Source: Gonocerus acuteangulatus
Taxonomy: Eukaryota; Arthropoda; Insecta; Hemiptera; Coreidae
Direction: 5' to 3'
NCBI GenBank assembly: GCA_946811695.1
Contig: OX328124.1
Span: 59,660,754 to 59,724,753, forward strand
Length of the DNA stretch: 64,000 nt
Under the pieces are notes generated by a model. That model had not been told where the DNA came from. It saw only the letters and a program-made list of their open reading frames with translations, and searched no databases. The position numbers and the translations under genes are program-made. This document shows, one piece after another, positions 1-11,428 of this stretch. Position 1 is the stretch's first letter. The number at the start of each line of letters is the position of its first letter.

Positions 1-188
1 TTATTTATTTTTTTTTTTTCGTTTTTATTTTGTTAACTTTATGTTGTGCTTTGTAGCCCTTGTGTTTACCTTATATCTTTTAATATTTTATTTACTTCTA
101 TTTGTTTACTTATATTACTTTCATGAAATATGTGAGCAGATCACCTTGCTGTTGCGGACCTCCATAAATAAATAAATAAAATAAAAAC
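1..188 (+). mobile_element. Possible 3' tail of a non-LTR retrotransposon
   Basis: The stretch near 135-188 reads like the 3' end of an arthropod non-LTR element: a short GC-richer segment (CTTGCTGTTGCGGACCTCC, 146-164) followed by an (AATA)n-type tail. No coding sequence is visible and the element would begin left of the window. The call rests on the tail pattern only, so it is tentative. Confidence 0.35.
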
Positions 189-1352
189 TAGGGACCGGAT
201 TTTTAGGAAAAACAAGCATCCAATTAGGTTTTTGCTACAGGCATAATAGGTCTTTTTAGGTTTTTATTGAAAAATCCATTTTAGGATTTTTTAGGTGATA
301 AAAATGTTTGAATAGGTTCAAAAAAAGGTCTTTTTAGGTTTTATTTAAAACCCCATTTTAGGGTTTTTAAGGTGATAAAAATGATTCAATAGATTCAAAA
401 AATAAGTCCAACCTATTATAATTTATCATTAATAATTTCGATTAATTTATCATTGATAAATAAATACGCCTATATATAGTGATATAAAAATAAACAACAA
501 ATAATCTTATTTTATAGAATTTTATATTGAGAAGGGAAAAAAAAGATGAGCAAATAAGAATATAACGGAAAAAGAAGTTATTTAAAAAAAAAAAAAAAAA
601 AGAAAAAGTAGGTAGTCCGAATATTCAATAAAATATTTATTTAAAAAAACAAAGTAAATGCAATTTATATAAATAAAATACATTTTAGAAAACATGAATA
701 TGAAATATGAAAAGTTCATTTTGGAGTTTCTCTACTGAAGAGTTTCAACTTCTAAAGATCATCAGGAAGAATTTCACTGCCTATAGAAAGGTACTTAACT
801 ATGTTAGAAACCAAATAATTAAATCTTGGAAAAATTTAAAAGGGAAAATATGTAACTAAAATAGATATTACCCTTTGTTACAGTAAATTCCCATATAGGT
901 GCCCAGGTTATCGACGGTGAAATTCTTCCTGTTGTCTTAGAGAACTGTCTTAAAAGCGGAGAAAGATTAAGATGCACCTGTTTACATCACAAGATATAGG
1001 GGGGTATTTTATTGCATCTTTTAGCTCCAGTGTTGACGATTCAAATGAGATTTTGAGGGAAGCGACACTCCTAGTAAAATTTCCCTGATCGTCTGGACCC
1101 AGGAAGATGCTATTAAGACAATTTGTTTTATGGAGGAAATGAGTTCATTGAATTGTATTTTCTATTTTAAAGATTAGGTCTGTCTAGGTCAATACATTGC
1201 TATTTAGGTGATATTACCCTGAATAGGTTTTTTTAGGTTCTTCCAAATTTGCAAGAATGATACTACAAGACGCGAATCATATAAAAAACCGATAATTATC
1301 GTGTTTAGTAGAAAGGAAAAAAATAGGTGAAAACCTAAGAATCTGGTCCCTA
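189..1352 (+). mobile_element. hAT-like non-autonomous DNA transposon, copy 1
   Basis: The element opens with TAGGGACCGGATTTTTAGG and closes with the inverted form (CCTAAGAATCTGGTCCCTA), giving terminal inverted repeats of about 18 bp with mismatches. Subterminal DNA holds repeated AGGTTTTT and TTTAGGTGATAAAAATG motifs in roughly 90-bp units (about 237-305 and 325-395). No transposase is seen. A second copy in opposite orientation lies at 40075-41088, where the flanks match over 8 bp as expected for hAT. Here the flanks (ATAAAAAC and GTTATAAT) do not match clearly. The hAT assignment is inferred from the termini and the second copy. Confidence 0.7.
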
Positions 1353-2936
1353 GTTATAATCCGTGACTGTCCACTGCTATTTGATATGTTGGAATGTTCG
1401 TCTCGTGGCCCTTATGTTCAAAACCATTAAGAAAGCTAAGTTATTCAGTACTTCAAAGCTAATGTTTAAGAGGCTGGCTAATGTTTTTCTTGGATAGGTA
1501 TGAACCAACATTTCTGCAATTCCATAGTTGTCCTTTGAATCTGTGTTAACTGTATTTAAAAAAATATCATTGGACCCAGGAGAGGGAATTCATCTACTAT
1601 GCTGATTTCAGTAAGGTCAGTATGAAGAGTTATGACAGGAACTATTTTGAGACCCTGGAAATGCCTCGCATTATCACGTATTATAACGTAATGATTTGGT
1701 TATGCGTTTTCAAAATCACACCTGGGTAAAACTCTGTATGTACTCCTTTAAATGTATGTAGACAGATGTAAATGACATCTGTCGATAATTATTAAAATGT
1801 TAACATGGTTAGTATGAATAGTGTCTATCGACCACCCAAGCTAACTGGCTAAGGAATACTATATCCATCCCTGGTATAACTATTTCCTAGAGAACGGTGG
1901 GCGGAAGTAGAAGATATATGGAGTCGAGGCGCGGCTACAGGACACTTCCAGATAGGGGAAGGTGTTTACTCCTACCTGGGGTGCTTCCTCTAGTCATCTA
2001 CTAACCCTTATGACTACCTATGAAATTATCAACAGTTAAACTTGAATATATCATTGGTACTATTAACGTTCTGCTTGTAGGAAGATATTTATAGTTACGG
2101 AAATATATATGACTCCAAGGAAGGAAATTTTATGTTTTATTGAATTGAAGAGACAAGGAAGATAGGAAAACCTGTCTGTTAACAACGGATGGAAGTTTCA
2201 TATCTAATGGAGTTATTAATGCTTTTCTCATTATAAAAGAATAGGAGAAACTAAAGTAATTTATATTATGTATATTCTTTATTACCTTTAATATCAGTTA
2301 ATTCCGGTTAAGTCGCGGAAGGCCAGTAATAAAAAACACAATTACTTCTAACACTAAATTTCTTCCTTGATCTAAAGATTCAAGCGCTTTTGACACCTCT
2401 TCAGGAGCTTAAAACTAAAATTCTTCCTGCACATATCATTAGAAATTACAAGCAGCCCATGGATTAGTTTTAGTTGAATTGGAAGCCTGTGTACGACTCA
2501 GCTGGACAAAAATCTCATTCGCCACCGGGAAACAGGCCCATTAAAACTGTAGCCTATAACCCTAATGTACTTATCCATTCAATTCGAATTCTCGTAAAAT
2601 TGAAAATTTATTTTTCGGAATTGAACGGAACAGTTAGATAGACTGTTTCGACGTGTTAACATTGAACGTAGAAGGTGTATTAATATTAGTAAACTGAAGT
2701 ATGAAAAGCAGTCAGTTAAAATGCATTCAAAAAGTAGAATCGAATACAAATTAACTAATATCTCAGGGATCGCTGAGAAAATTCCTGGATGCACCCTGGA
2801 CGTCGGCGCTAATGGCCAAGATTTATGTCGATGCGCTGTAAAAAAACTCTATTACCAATATGATTCTTATTTTCTCAGCTTTAATGAAATACTCATTCCA
2901 CCGTTAAATAAACTTAAAAAACAAAAGTGAGGTAAA
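1353..2936. other. No recognisable feature
   Basis: AT-rich sequence with only short open frames and no repeat match elsewhere in the window that I could see. It may be unique intergenic DNA. Confidence 0.5.
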
Positions 2937-3120
2937 CAGTGACAAAAACCCGTTTAAAATAACAAAACTAAAACTTTCATAGTTTTAAGCACTTACTTCT
3001 CCGACTGATATTGCCCCATCGAAATTTGCTTCAGAATCTTTTTTGTAGAGAATTTAGTAAGCTTTTGAATGGTTATATCGTACTTCCCACTGTTTTGAAG
3101 ACATTAAGGGGGGGGGGGGA
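2937..3120 (+). repeat. Repeat family X, 5' module fragment
   Basis: This fragment shares the TTTTAAGCACTTA...TCTCCGA and TTTTTTGTAGAGAATTTAGT blocks with the longer family X copies at 4085-5262 and 55585-56826. It stops near a G-run at 3110-3119. Confidence 0.6.
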
Positions 3121-3159
3121 ATGGTGCTAATACCTACCGATAGCTGCTATATTCCTTCA

Positions 3160-3230
3160 CTAATCGCACTCGAGATAAGAACGGAACCGCGCTAAGATGA
3201 TGCAGTTCCTGCGGGTTGGACTTTTTTTCA
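3160..3230 (+). repeat. Dispersed repeat family Y, core segment
   Basis: The core reads GATAAGAACGGAACCGCGCT then AAGATGATGCAGTTCCTGCG. The same core, in various states of decay, is seen near 32940, 43500, 51550, 54860 (minus) and 57960 (minus). GGAAC and GTTCC at the two sides of the core could pair as a stem. Confidence 0.6.
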
Positions 3231-4084
3231 GACAAATTAATGTATTATGTTTATATTATAATATAAATATTATATTTGTAAGAAGAGCAAGTCACTTTAA
3301 TTGCGGTGTAAAATATTGTCGCTAGCTAAATCTAAGTATTATATAAGCTCATAAGGAAAAATGGTGCTAATGGCTCAGATTTGCACCATAAAAGAAATAA
3401 AAAAAAAAATAATAAAATAAGGACACTATACGAAGATTTCGAACCATTTCATGTCTGTTAATAAAATATTTTATTCTAATACCAATAACGCTACACTTAT
3501 ACACAAATACATTTTTTTTAGGTATCTATTTAATACGAATAAAATAAGGTTATAATGAGCGATCCGCTGTGGCATACACCAAGTACTACCACCGTGTGGA
3601 GTGCAACTAGTATAGACCGGTACGTCAGTACCACTGTGGTATGTAAAGAGCGGCTGTTCTGATACTCGCAAAAATTAGAAATCCTACATTCCTAAAGTTG
3701 TTTGGAGGCTTATCTTTATGACTCTAGAAAGGGACTTACAGATGACGAGGGTACACTGGGAGGTACCTGGGGACAGGGAAAATGCCCCCCACCCTAAGCC
3801 TCCTAGCTCCTCACCTTCGAATTCCTATGATTTTGTTCAATGAATTTAAACAAAAAAATTAATAAATAGATAAAAACTGCAGAAAATAGGGAATACCAAA
3901 AACAATTCTAAAGAACGAAATCAACACCAGTACAGTAATCTAGATATTCATAGGGCATCTTCGAATTCCAAGATGCCGTTGAAACAAAATATTGTTTCTA
4001 TTTATACGTATCCTGTTTTATTGACTAATACATTTGACTACTATATGCAATCACAAAAATAACGAGCAGTGAAAAACACTGTAG

Positions 4085-5069
4085 GAAACACACAAAAAGA
4101 TTCGTTCAAATAAACGAAATTACCTATAAGCACTTATTTCTCCAAATATGACCATCCCATCGCAAATGTCTTCAAAACATTTTTTGTAGAGAATTTAGTA
4201 ACCTTTCGAATGGTAATCTTTTGCTTGCCAAGATTCCGAACCGTTTACGTGATATTAATGAAAATATACGAAGTTCCAAAACTTTTCATGACTAAAAATG
4301 AAATATTTTATTTTAATCCTTCCGTTACTCCAAACGTAAACAAATTTTCAACATATTAGTTTTGATAAAATTCAAATATGCAGAAAATGTTTCAACTGAA
4401 TCCCATGATTCTAAGTACCCAAATCAAAGACAAAAAGAACAGTTCGAATAAGCGAAATCAATTACTTTAAAGTTATAAGCACTTATTTCTCCGATTGACA
4501 TCGCCTAATCTAAACATTCATCAGAATCTTTTTTGTAGAGCAGTTAATAAGCTTTCTAATGGTATTCTTCCGTTTACCAAGATTCTCAACCTTTTTCGAG
4601 ATATTAAGGAAAGTATACAAAGTTATCAAAACGTTTTATGTCTGTTAATAAAATATTTTATTCTAACCCTTCCTTAACTCCAAACGTAACCAAAAGTTTA
4701 ATATGTTAGTTTTGATGAAATTCAAACATGCAAAAAATGTTTCAACTGAATCCCATGATTCTAAGTACCCAAACCAAAAACGGTATTCAAAAACTATTTT
4801 TCCAATTTTCTCGAAAACTGTTAAAGCTATCGCCTTGAAGATGGTTTCATTTTCCTAGGCCAAGAAGCCTATAAAACGAGTACTTACAAGCTTATGAACT
4901 CAAAAACGTAAGCGTTACAATTTTTTTGCGCGAATTTCGCCCCAAACGCCATCTTCCAGTGGGCGGATTCTGCTGGTTATCGAACTTGACCTTTCAAATT
5001 GGACGACGGATTTTTGTACCAAATTTCATCACAATCGGACCATTAGGGAAGCCAGAAATGAGCGAACAG

Positions 5070-5116
<47 letters not shown>

Positions 5117-5262
5117 AATTTGAACCACCGTTATTTTCGGTCTCTAGGGGTTCTGAAACGCGAAATTTTCTAGTCGGCACTTCCGGATTGTTTCATTGTA
5201 TCAACCCTATAAGCGGGGTTCCTCCCTATGGGGGAGGGAGGAACTGCGCTAAAACTAATATA
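4085..5262 (+). repeat. Repeat family X, long copy with internal tandem units and a 3' hairpin
   Basis: Two diverged units of about 340 bp (about 4100-4430 and 4440-4780) precede a unique right part. The right part carries an internal (TA)n tract, then TTTGAACCACCGTTATTTTC, and ends in a strong G/C hairpin (GGTTCCTCCCT paired with AGGGAGGAACT, 5217-5252) followed by GCGCTAA. A near-identical long copy lies at 55585-56826 and shorter ones at 19920, 27178, 33905 and 50818 (minus). The hairpin followed by CTAA recalls a Helitron 3' end, but no 5' end or coding region supports that, so the class is open. Confidence 0.7.
5074..5114. repeat. (TA)n microsatellite inside family X
   Basis: Pure TA tract of about 41 bp. 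It sits at the same internal position in other family X copies. Confidence 0.95.
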
Positions 5263-5849
5263 TTTTGATAAATCCATCCAAAACAACAGTTTACCCCACA
5301 ATGGCAGAATAATTTAATGTTATTCACAGTCATTTCACTCTAACCATACAGGCACGAATATAAACTTATCTTTTGAAAATCAAATTACAGCACATTCTAG
5401 GAATTATAAAGGACAATCTGAGCCTAGTATGCAGTTATTCAAGGCCAACCAATCATAGAAAGAGGAATATATATTCATTTAAAACTGATTCAATCAAACA
5501 AGGAAATGGCTAGGAGTTAAACTGCCGGAAACACTGGCAGGGAGAGTTTCCTGTTTGAGTTAGGGATATGCCCTTCCCTAGAAAATAAGGGAAGGATGTG
5601 AAGCTGTTAATAGGATCAAGGAATTTATAGAAAGATGTCTGAAAGAATAATATCAAGAGGATAAACAGGAAGACATCAAGGAATAGTTATAATTAACAAG
5701 GGAAGCAAAATAAACTAATTTCCCCTAACCCAACCTCAGAAACTGGAATGAGAGTAAACAGACTGGAACTACGATAATAGGGTAAGAACTGAAAATGTAG
5801 GTATGGATTATCCATAATATTACATTGGGTACCATTTTCACTAATCAGA

Positions 5850-5850
<1 letters not shown>
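5263..5850. other. No recognisable feature
   Basis: AT-rich DNA with no open frame of note and no internal repeat match seen. Confidence 0.5.

Positions 5851-5902
<52 letters not shown>
5851..5902. repeat. (TA)n microsatellite
   Basis: Pure TA tract of about 52 bp in otherwise unassigned sequence. Confidence 0.95.
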
Positions 5903-5903
<1 letters not shown>

Positions 5904-6010
5904 GAAATATTATGTAATCAATTACATGCTATGTACATTTGTCATGTACGGCACATGTAGAAAAAAAAAAAATAAACTCCCTTCCTTAAGGGTTACTTAG
6001 GGAAGGAAAT

Positions 6011-6720
6011 GGGTCTTGGGCGAAGACCACATCCAGTTACTTTTGAAGTAGCAGTAGTGATTTATAACAGTTACTCGTACTTACTGATTAGCTTATAGGT
6101 TCTTTGCTGGTTATCTATTACTACTTGACTCGCTATGTACGGTTATAATTCATATTAGATAATGGCAAGCAATATTTTTTAATAAAAAGGTCAATATGAT
6201 CAAAATCAATTCCCTCAACTAGGAATAAAAGTTATTAAGCATTAAAGTTAACTGTTTTGCAGGTTATGAAGGATAACAAACAACGTTATTTGTAAACAAA
6301 CATATTTTATTCCTTTTCTCTCTCTTTCTTTTTGGATATTTACATTTATTTAGCATTATGGGCATACATGCTATGCTCTCTACAATTAACTGGATTCAAT
6401 AAATTTTAGTGACTCGTCTATCCAACTCGCTAAAATTAATAGAATTTTTCCGAGTAAGAAACCAATCCCTTTTTCTTTGTCAGGAACATCGCGAACTAAT
6501 TGTAAAGACACATTTTTCTCACTAACATAAGCAGAGCTTTTTCATAAACAAAAGCTAATTCACTGTTGAAGGTTACTTTACTCCCAGCAAGAACCAATAC
6601 ACTTGCTCATCGGAATCCTCCAATAGGAAGGCAAAGGAGTTATACGCATGCGCTGAATCACTGATAAAATCACTACTGCTACTTCAAAAGTAACTGGATG
6701 TGGTCGTCACAAAAAGACCC
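6011..6720. mobile_element. TIR DNA transposon (MITE-like), 710 bp, with perfect 8-bp target duplication
   Basis: The left end GGGTCTTGGGCGAAGACCAC and the right end form imperfect terminal inverted repeats of about 55 bp, sharing CCACATCCAGTTACTTTTGA and the bases after it. AAGGAAAT occurs directly outside both ends (6003-6010 and 6721-6728), a perfect 8-bp target site duplication. That size fits hAT or P superfamily elements. No transposase is encoded. The interior (about 6190-6460) resembles the inside of the inverted-repeat element at 52374-52964. Confidence 0.85.
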
Positions 6721-6728
6721 AAGGAAAT

Positions 6729-7298
6729 AAATTACATGGACATTAGTTCCATTCAGAAGTTTATTCAGTAAATTTAGGATATCTCATGTCAAATGTAGTA
6801 ACTAATACTGTTGATGATACGTCTGGAAACGTAATGGGTTTTAATACAGGACCTTTCCCTGCGCTAAATTTATTCGTAGACTATCCAGAATATTTAAGAA
6901 ATACATTGTTAAGTAATTTCACGTTAAAATATTGTTATTTGTAAATTTCATGAAAAAGAATTCCCAATTTCACAAACGTAAAAACATTTTACATATTTGA
7001 ACTTGTTATCAGCTTCCTAACTCACAACCATTGCCGACTTAAGAACATGGGAGGTTAATTGAAAATCAATAGGGAATTATATTGGTGATTCCGAGGACCT
7101 GAAGTGCTGGGTGGTCCATTGCAGCGGCGGAGAATAGTAATTAAGGAAGGGAGAGAAAGCTCTCAATCGGATCTTGGAGATTCATTGCATGGCCAAACAT
7201 TTAGGACGCCCACACGGAAACACTCTATCGAGAAATAGTGTGTTCTTCGATGAATGATGATTCGGTCCTCCTGCAAAGTTCATTGTCATATGATCATA
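6729..7298. other. No recognisable feature
   Basis: Unassigned sequence between the TIR element and the minisatellite; no domain, RNA or repeat seen. Confidence 0.4.
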
Positions 7299-7800
7299 TG
7301 GAACTGTCGGTCGCTTTCCTATCTCCTTGTGGAAATGGCAAAAGCTTCCTATCCCCTAGTGGAACTGTCGTATGGTTTCCTATATCCTTGTGGAACTGTC
7401 GAACGGTTTCTTATCTCCTAGTGGAACCGTAGGGCGATCTATCGCATTTTGAATCTGTAAACGCTTTCGTACGCCCTTGTGGAACCGCAGAAAGCTTTCG
7501 TATTTCCTTGTGGAACCGCAGAAAGCTTTCGTATTTCCTTGTGGAAATGGCAAAAGCTTCCTATCCCTTTGTGTATCTCCTAGTGGAACTGTCGAACGGT
7601 TTCCTATCTCCTAGTGGAACTGTCGAACGGTTTCTTATCTCCTAGTGGAACCGTAGGGCTATCTCCTATCGCATTGTGATTCTGTCAAACGCTTTCGTAT
7701 GTCCTTGTGGAATCGCAGAACGCTTTCCTATCGATTTGTGGAACTGTCGAGAACTTTCCTACCTAATTGAGGAACTGTCAAAAGTTTTTCTATGTCCTAT
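7299..7800. repeat. 31-bp minisatellite, about 16 units
   Basis: The anchor GTGGAAC or a variant recurs at a spacing of 30-32 bp, with one 41-bp gap near 7543-7584. A typical unit contains TTTCCTATCTCCTTGTGGAA followed by CTGTCGAACGG. Unit variants alternate (CCTTGTGGAA versus CCTAGTGGAA, CTGTCGAACG versus CCGCAGAAAG), which suggests block duplications. The period is not a multiple of three, so the short open frame across it is not a coding repeat. Confidence 0.9.
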
Positions 7801-7810
7801 TGGCACTATT

Positions 7811-7868
7811 CCCCCTTTAAATCAGTCCCGTAACAGGCCACGAGGGCCCTGAGGGGCAGACACTATAG
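7811..7868 (-). mobile_element. 3' end fragment of tRNA-related SINE family 1
   Basis: On the minus strand this reads as the conserved SINE tail, including GTGGCCTGTTACGGGACTGA. The same tail ends the copies at 37986-38300 and 60603-60840. Confidence 0.75.
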
Positions 7869-8159
7869 ACATCTTCAGCTTATAAATTTACCCTATTTCC
7901 GAATGGATGATAAGCACGCTGTGAACCTAGCAACCCAATGTAATTGGGCAACCCATTTTATTTTTTATTATTTTTTTTTTGTAATAAAGTTTTCTCTCTC
8001 TCACTCTCTTGTTTTCCTTTCTTCTAAAAGTAAATCACATTTTTATAGAAGGTGATGGCCGAGCTGTTAGTTATATTTAGTTTGTGTATGTTTTTATCTT
8101 TTCTGGTGCAGTTAATAATTGTGTTATGAAGAAGTAATATTTTGCCATTGTAAAAGAAA
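7869..8159. other. No recognisable feature
   Basis: AT-rich spacer with a TC-rich stretch near 7990; nothing assignable. Confidence 0.4.
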
Positions 8160-8235
8160 AAAAAAGCATGCCGAAACGTTTAAAATACAGATTTTTCCGT
8201 ACATCTGAAAGTTTTTCTCTATTGAATCTCTAATA
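8160..8235 (+). mobile_element. Penelope-terminus relic
   Basis: GCATGCCGAAACGTTTAAAA followed by TACAGATTTTTCCG matches the sequence after the CTGAWGA hairpin in other relics here, notably 33117-33190. The upstream half of the hairpin is lost. Confidence 0.5.
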
Positions 8236-8284
8236 TACCTTGGCATCTTAAAATTTTATGATGACTATAATTTTAGTATATTTT

Positions 8285-8370
8285 TTAGCACTTTCCTCCG
8301 AAGGAAAGTAGCTATTGAGGTTGCTCTCATGACGGAATTTTTGAAAAATTTCTTCAAATCTTTATCGATC
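8285..8370 (+). repeat. Short dispersed repeat, copy 1 of 3
   Basis: The segment around AGTAGCTATTGAGGTTGCTC recurs at 60536-60602 on the plus strand and near 56965-57035 on the minus strand. In the 60.5 kb copy it runs straight into the body of SINE family 1. Confidence 0.65.
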
Positions 8371-8405
8371 CTACCTAGTAGACACCGAAAATGACCCCCG
8401 TTAAA

Positions 8406-8408
<3 letters not shown>

Positions 8409-8464
<56 letters not shown>
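8409..8464. repeat. (TA)n microsatellite
   Basis: Pure TA tract of about 56 bp ending directly against a truncated SINE. Confidence 0.95.
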
Positions 8465-8467
<3 letters not shown>

Positions 8468-8545
8468 GACACTAGAAGAAAAAATCCTTAGTGCTTGCTC
8501 GGGATTTGATCTCAGGCCTCCAGCTTATTTCCACTTTAAATATGC
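8465..8545 (-). mobile_element. SINE family 1, truncated copy
   Basis: On the minus strand this copy contains the end of the tRNA-like head (AAATCCCGAGCAAGCACTAA with small changes) and the first part of the body up to TTCTTCTAGTGTCTTC, where the (TA)n tract begins. Confidence 0.7.
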
Positions 8546-11365
8546 CCTTTAAATCTATATATATTTTAACCTTATGCTAAGTTCAGTACTACAAATTCAA
8601 AATTACTGTATTAACTCTAATTGTGATCTCTGAAAAACGGAAGGCCTCTAACAATAGGCCCCAGACGTAACGCCCCAAGGGCGAATGAAACACACCTGTT
8701 TCCGTTCGAGAGCAATGCATGCCATAGCAATTACTCGACAGAGTCGGGAATATTAATTGAACGGAGCTCCCATTAAGGGCAAAATTTAATCTGTATGTGA
8801 TGAAATATGTGCCGGCTCACGCAAACCGTCCACCTGAGGCAAGCCATTGAGCAAACTGAATATCAATCACGCGAGACAATTATGATAAATAAATACCTTA
8901 CGAAATCGTCACGTGTACTGACGTGCCTACCTTCCTTTTATTGGCTCATGTTCCTGCGAGGTCTTTTCTCAAATAAGATAATTTAAAATAATAATAGTAC
9001 TAATTTATTTACTCAGTTTCCACGTACATTTACAGTTTTTTTATTTATTTTATTTTATTTTATTTATTGTGCACCAACTACGCAATGTACATTTAGAGTA
9101 TTATTATTTATTTAAGGTGAACTTAAATGTATTTCCAGTGGAATGTATATTCTACAGTTAAATATGATTACACAATACACACATATACAGTGAACTCTCG
9201 AACAGAATCATGGGCCTCATTAAACGTAAATGTCACATTAAAGAGTTCATTTGAGATCAAAATTGTGGAAAATCATATAAATAAGTCAACAAGAAAATAA
9301 GGAAGGAGTCATCTAGGATTTCCACCTGTATGAGTCCCTAATAGGATTTCCACCCTATTAGAAGTCGTCACCTCCATAATTCGAGCTCCGGTTAACAAAC
9401 ACAGTGGTTGGGACATCGACACAATCGACATGCAAACATTTTTTTTTTTTTTTTTATGGTTTATTTATTTGAAATCTGTACAGAAATCATATAATCTTCA
9501 AGTTTGTTGGCACTTTAAGTTGATTAAAACGGTAAAAGTAAAAGAAAATAAAAATAATAAAGTATTTGGAAGAAGCAACCATTGTTGGTACTTCCAGAGG
9601 CGGATAAACAATTCTTTCAGTAAGTTTATCTCAAAGTAAGTTAATCTCGGGGCCACCCTCTTTTAATCCGCCTGGGAGGATTGTATGGATGGGAACGGGA
9701 AGATAAGGATAGACTTTCAGGATTAGGATGACAGGACAACTTAGAGAGGAAGGTTTGGAAACGTATTTTAGCAAGGTAAAGGACAAATGGGATATTAAGA
9801 TCATTGTGAAGAGTTTTGTTGGATAGATAGAAGGGGGCATTTACAATTTTACGAAGATATGCAAACATTGTAAATATTGTAGCCGGAGTGCAGCAAATAG
9901 TGGAAAATATTGAATTATTAAGGGACGATGAATTCAATTAGAGAACCTACTTTACTTCAGAAACCTCTGACAACGTCGATCATCAGAAAAATGCGACAAC
10001 AGTGCTCAGAAAAAGATTGGAGATTATTCCACAGTTACTGAAAAGTAAGGTAAGCTCATTATGTAATAACTAAATAAGAGTTCAATCAACTGTTTCTTAA
10101 GCGTGCTAAGGGGGTGCAGCCCCCACGAAATTTTGATTTCATCAGTAAACATGTGTCATAAAAACCTCAAGAATAAATTAAATAAGACCACTTAGTTCAG
10201 TAAGTTTTTTCTTCTGTAAAAGTTGTAGTTGGCTAACTGTTCCAAGTTTGTTGGTTGTTGGTACTCCATACTCACCAAATCCTCGAGTGCTCCTAGCCTC
10301 CCTCCGAAATTACTCCTTTATACTCACTGTTCATAAATAAAGAAGGTAGGACATCTGTGCTGCGTCAAGAAGGCATAATTCAAAGTCATGCCTTATGTAT
10401 GAAGAGTGCAAATATTCTTTATTACAAGCCATGTAACAATAATTGAAAGGTAAACATTAATGAGGGTGGGAATCGTTTCTGAATGTTACAAATAGCTGAG
10501 AAAGAGTAACGGTTCCAGGTGGAATCAGATACTTCATTTGAGCAGAAGGGTTTCTCATATATTGTAGGTAGGCTCCCATGGCCCCGTTATGCAAGCTACA
10601 TAACGCTAGCTAGTACTCCGAGTATCAAAACTCTTCTCATCCTCAAGAATACGGTGTATACAACAACAATGAGGTCGTTGAGCTTTCTTCCCATGGAAGT
10701 ACACAAAACACGAATGCTGTCATCTTCGGTGCAACTCACTCATAACTCGCATGTTTTATTATTTTATTGTGATTTCTGCGACTGTGGCGATTAACTTATT
10801 AATTGTTAAGTTGCCGCATTGGCAACAGTCGTTCAAGTATGAAGGAGTAAATATGGTGTCTGGGGGAATAATTACTATTCTTTCGGGGGAATTTTACTGA
10901 TCCCAAGGCTTTCGTTCTGATCATAATCCCCCTTAATTTGCAATCAGTCTGCAACCAATTTCCTTCCCTTTCACACGTCGGGTTAGTTCACACACATGGT
11001 TAAACTATTAATGAAGAAATATGTCCCGCAGGAAGTACGTCAACTAAGAACATTACTCTATAAGGAGGTTAAACTAACATATACCAATATAGTACAACTA
11101 AAAAGTCTTTTAATTTGTTTTAACCAGCTAAATCTATGTTCAAAAAAATAGTCTGATAAATATCTACTTTTACTAATTAGTATCTAATGTTATATAGCTC
11201 AATTTATTTATTTATTTATTCAATTTATTAAAATAGAACTAAATCGATGCTCCAAATTTACATTCCAACTTGGTCGTATAGTTCAGGTAAACAGCCTCAT
11301 GAACCGATTCGGCAATTTCACACGATATACGCAGTTCCGCTTGAAGGAAGCAAACATTATATATG

Positions 11366-11368
<3 letters not shown>
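8546..11368. other. Largely featureless; no gene supported
   Basis: This is 2.8 kb of AT-rich DNA with a T-run near 9440-9456 and short open frames only. A G/C-rich motif at about 10108-10122 (GGGGGTGCAGCCCCC) resembles the end of the hAT MITE at 50496-50768 and may be a relic. Nothing else is assignable. Confidence 0.5.

Positions 11369-11425
<57 letters not shown>
11369..11425. repeat. (TA)n microsatellite
   Basis: TA tract of about 57 bp. Predicted Ile-Tyr repeat peptides over it are artefacts. Confidence 0.95.

Positions 11426-11428
<3 letters not shown>

Noticed and set aside
7299..7800. CRISPR-like array of regularly spaced repeats
   Set aside because: The period is fully repetitive with no unique spacers, the region is eukaryotic, and no cas genes exist. 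It is a minisatellite.
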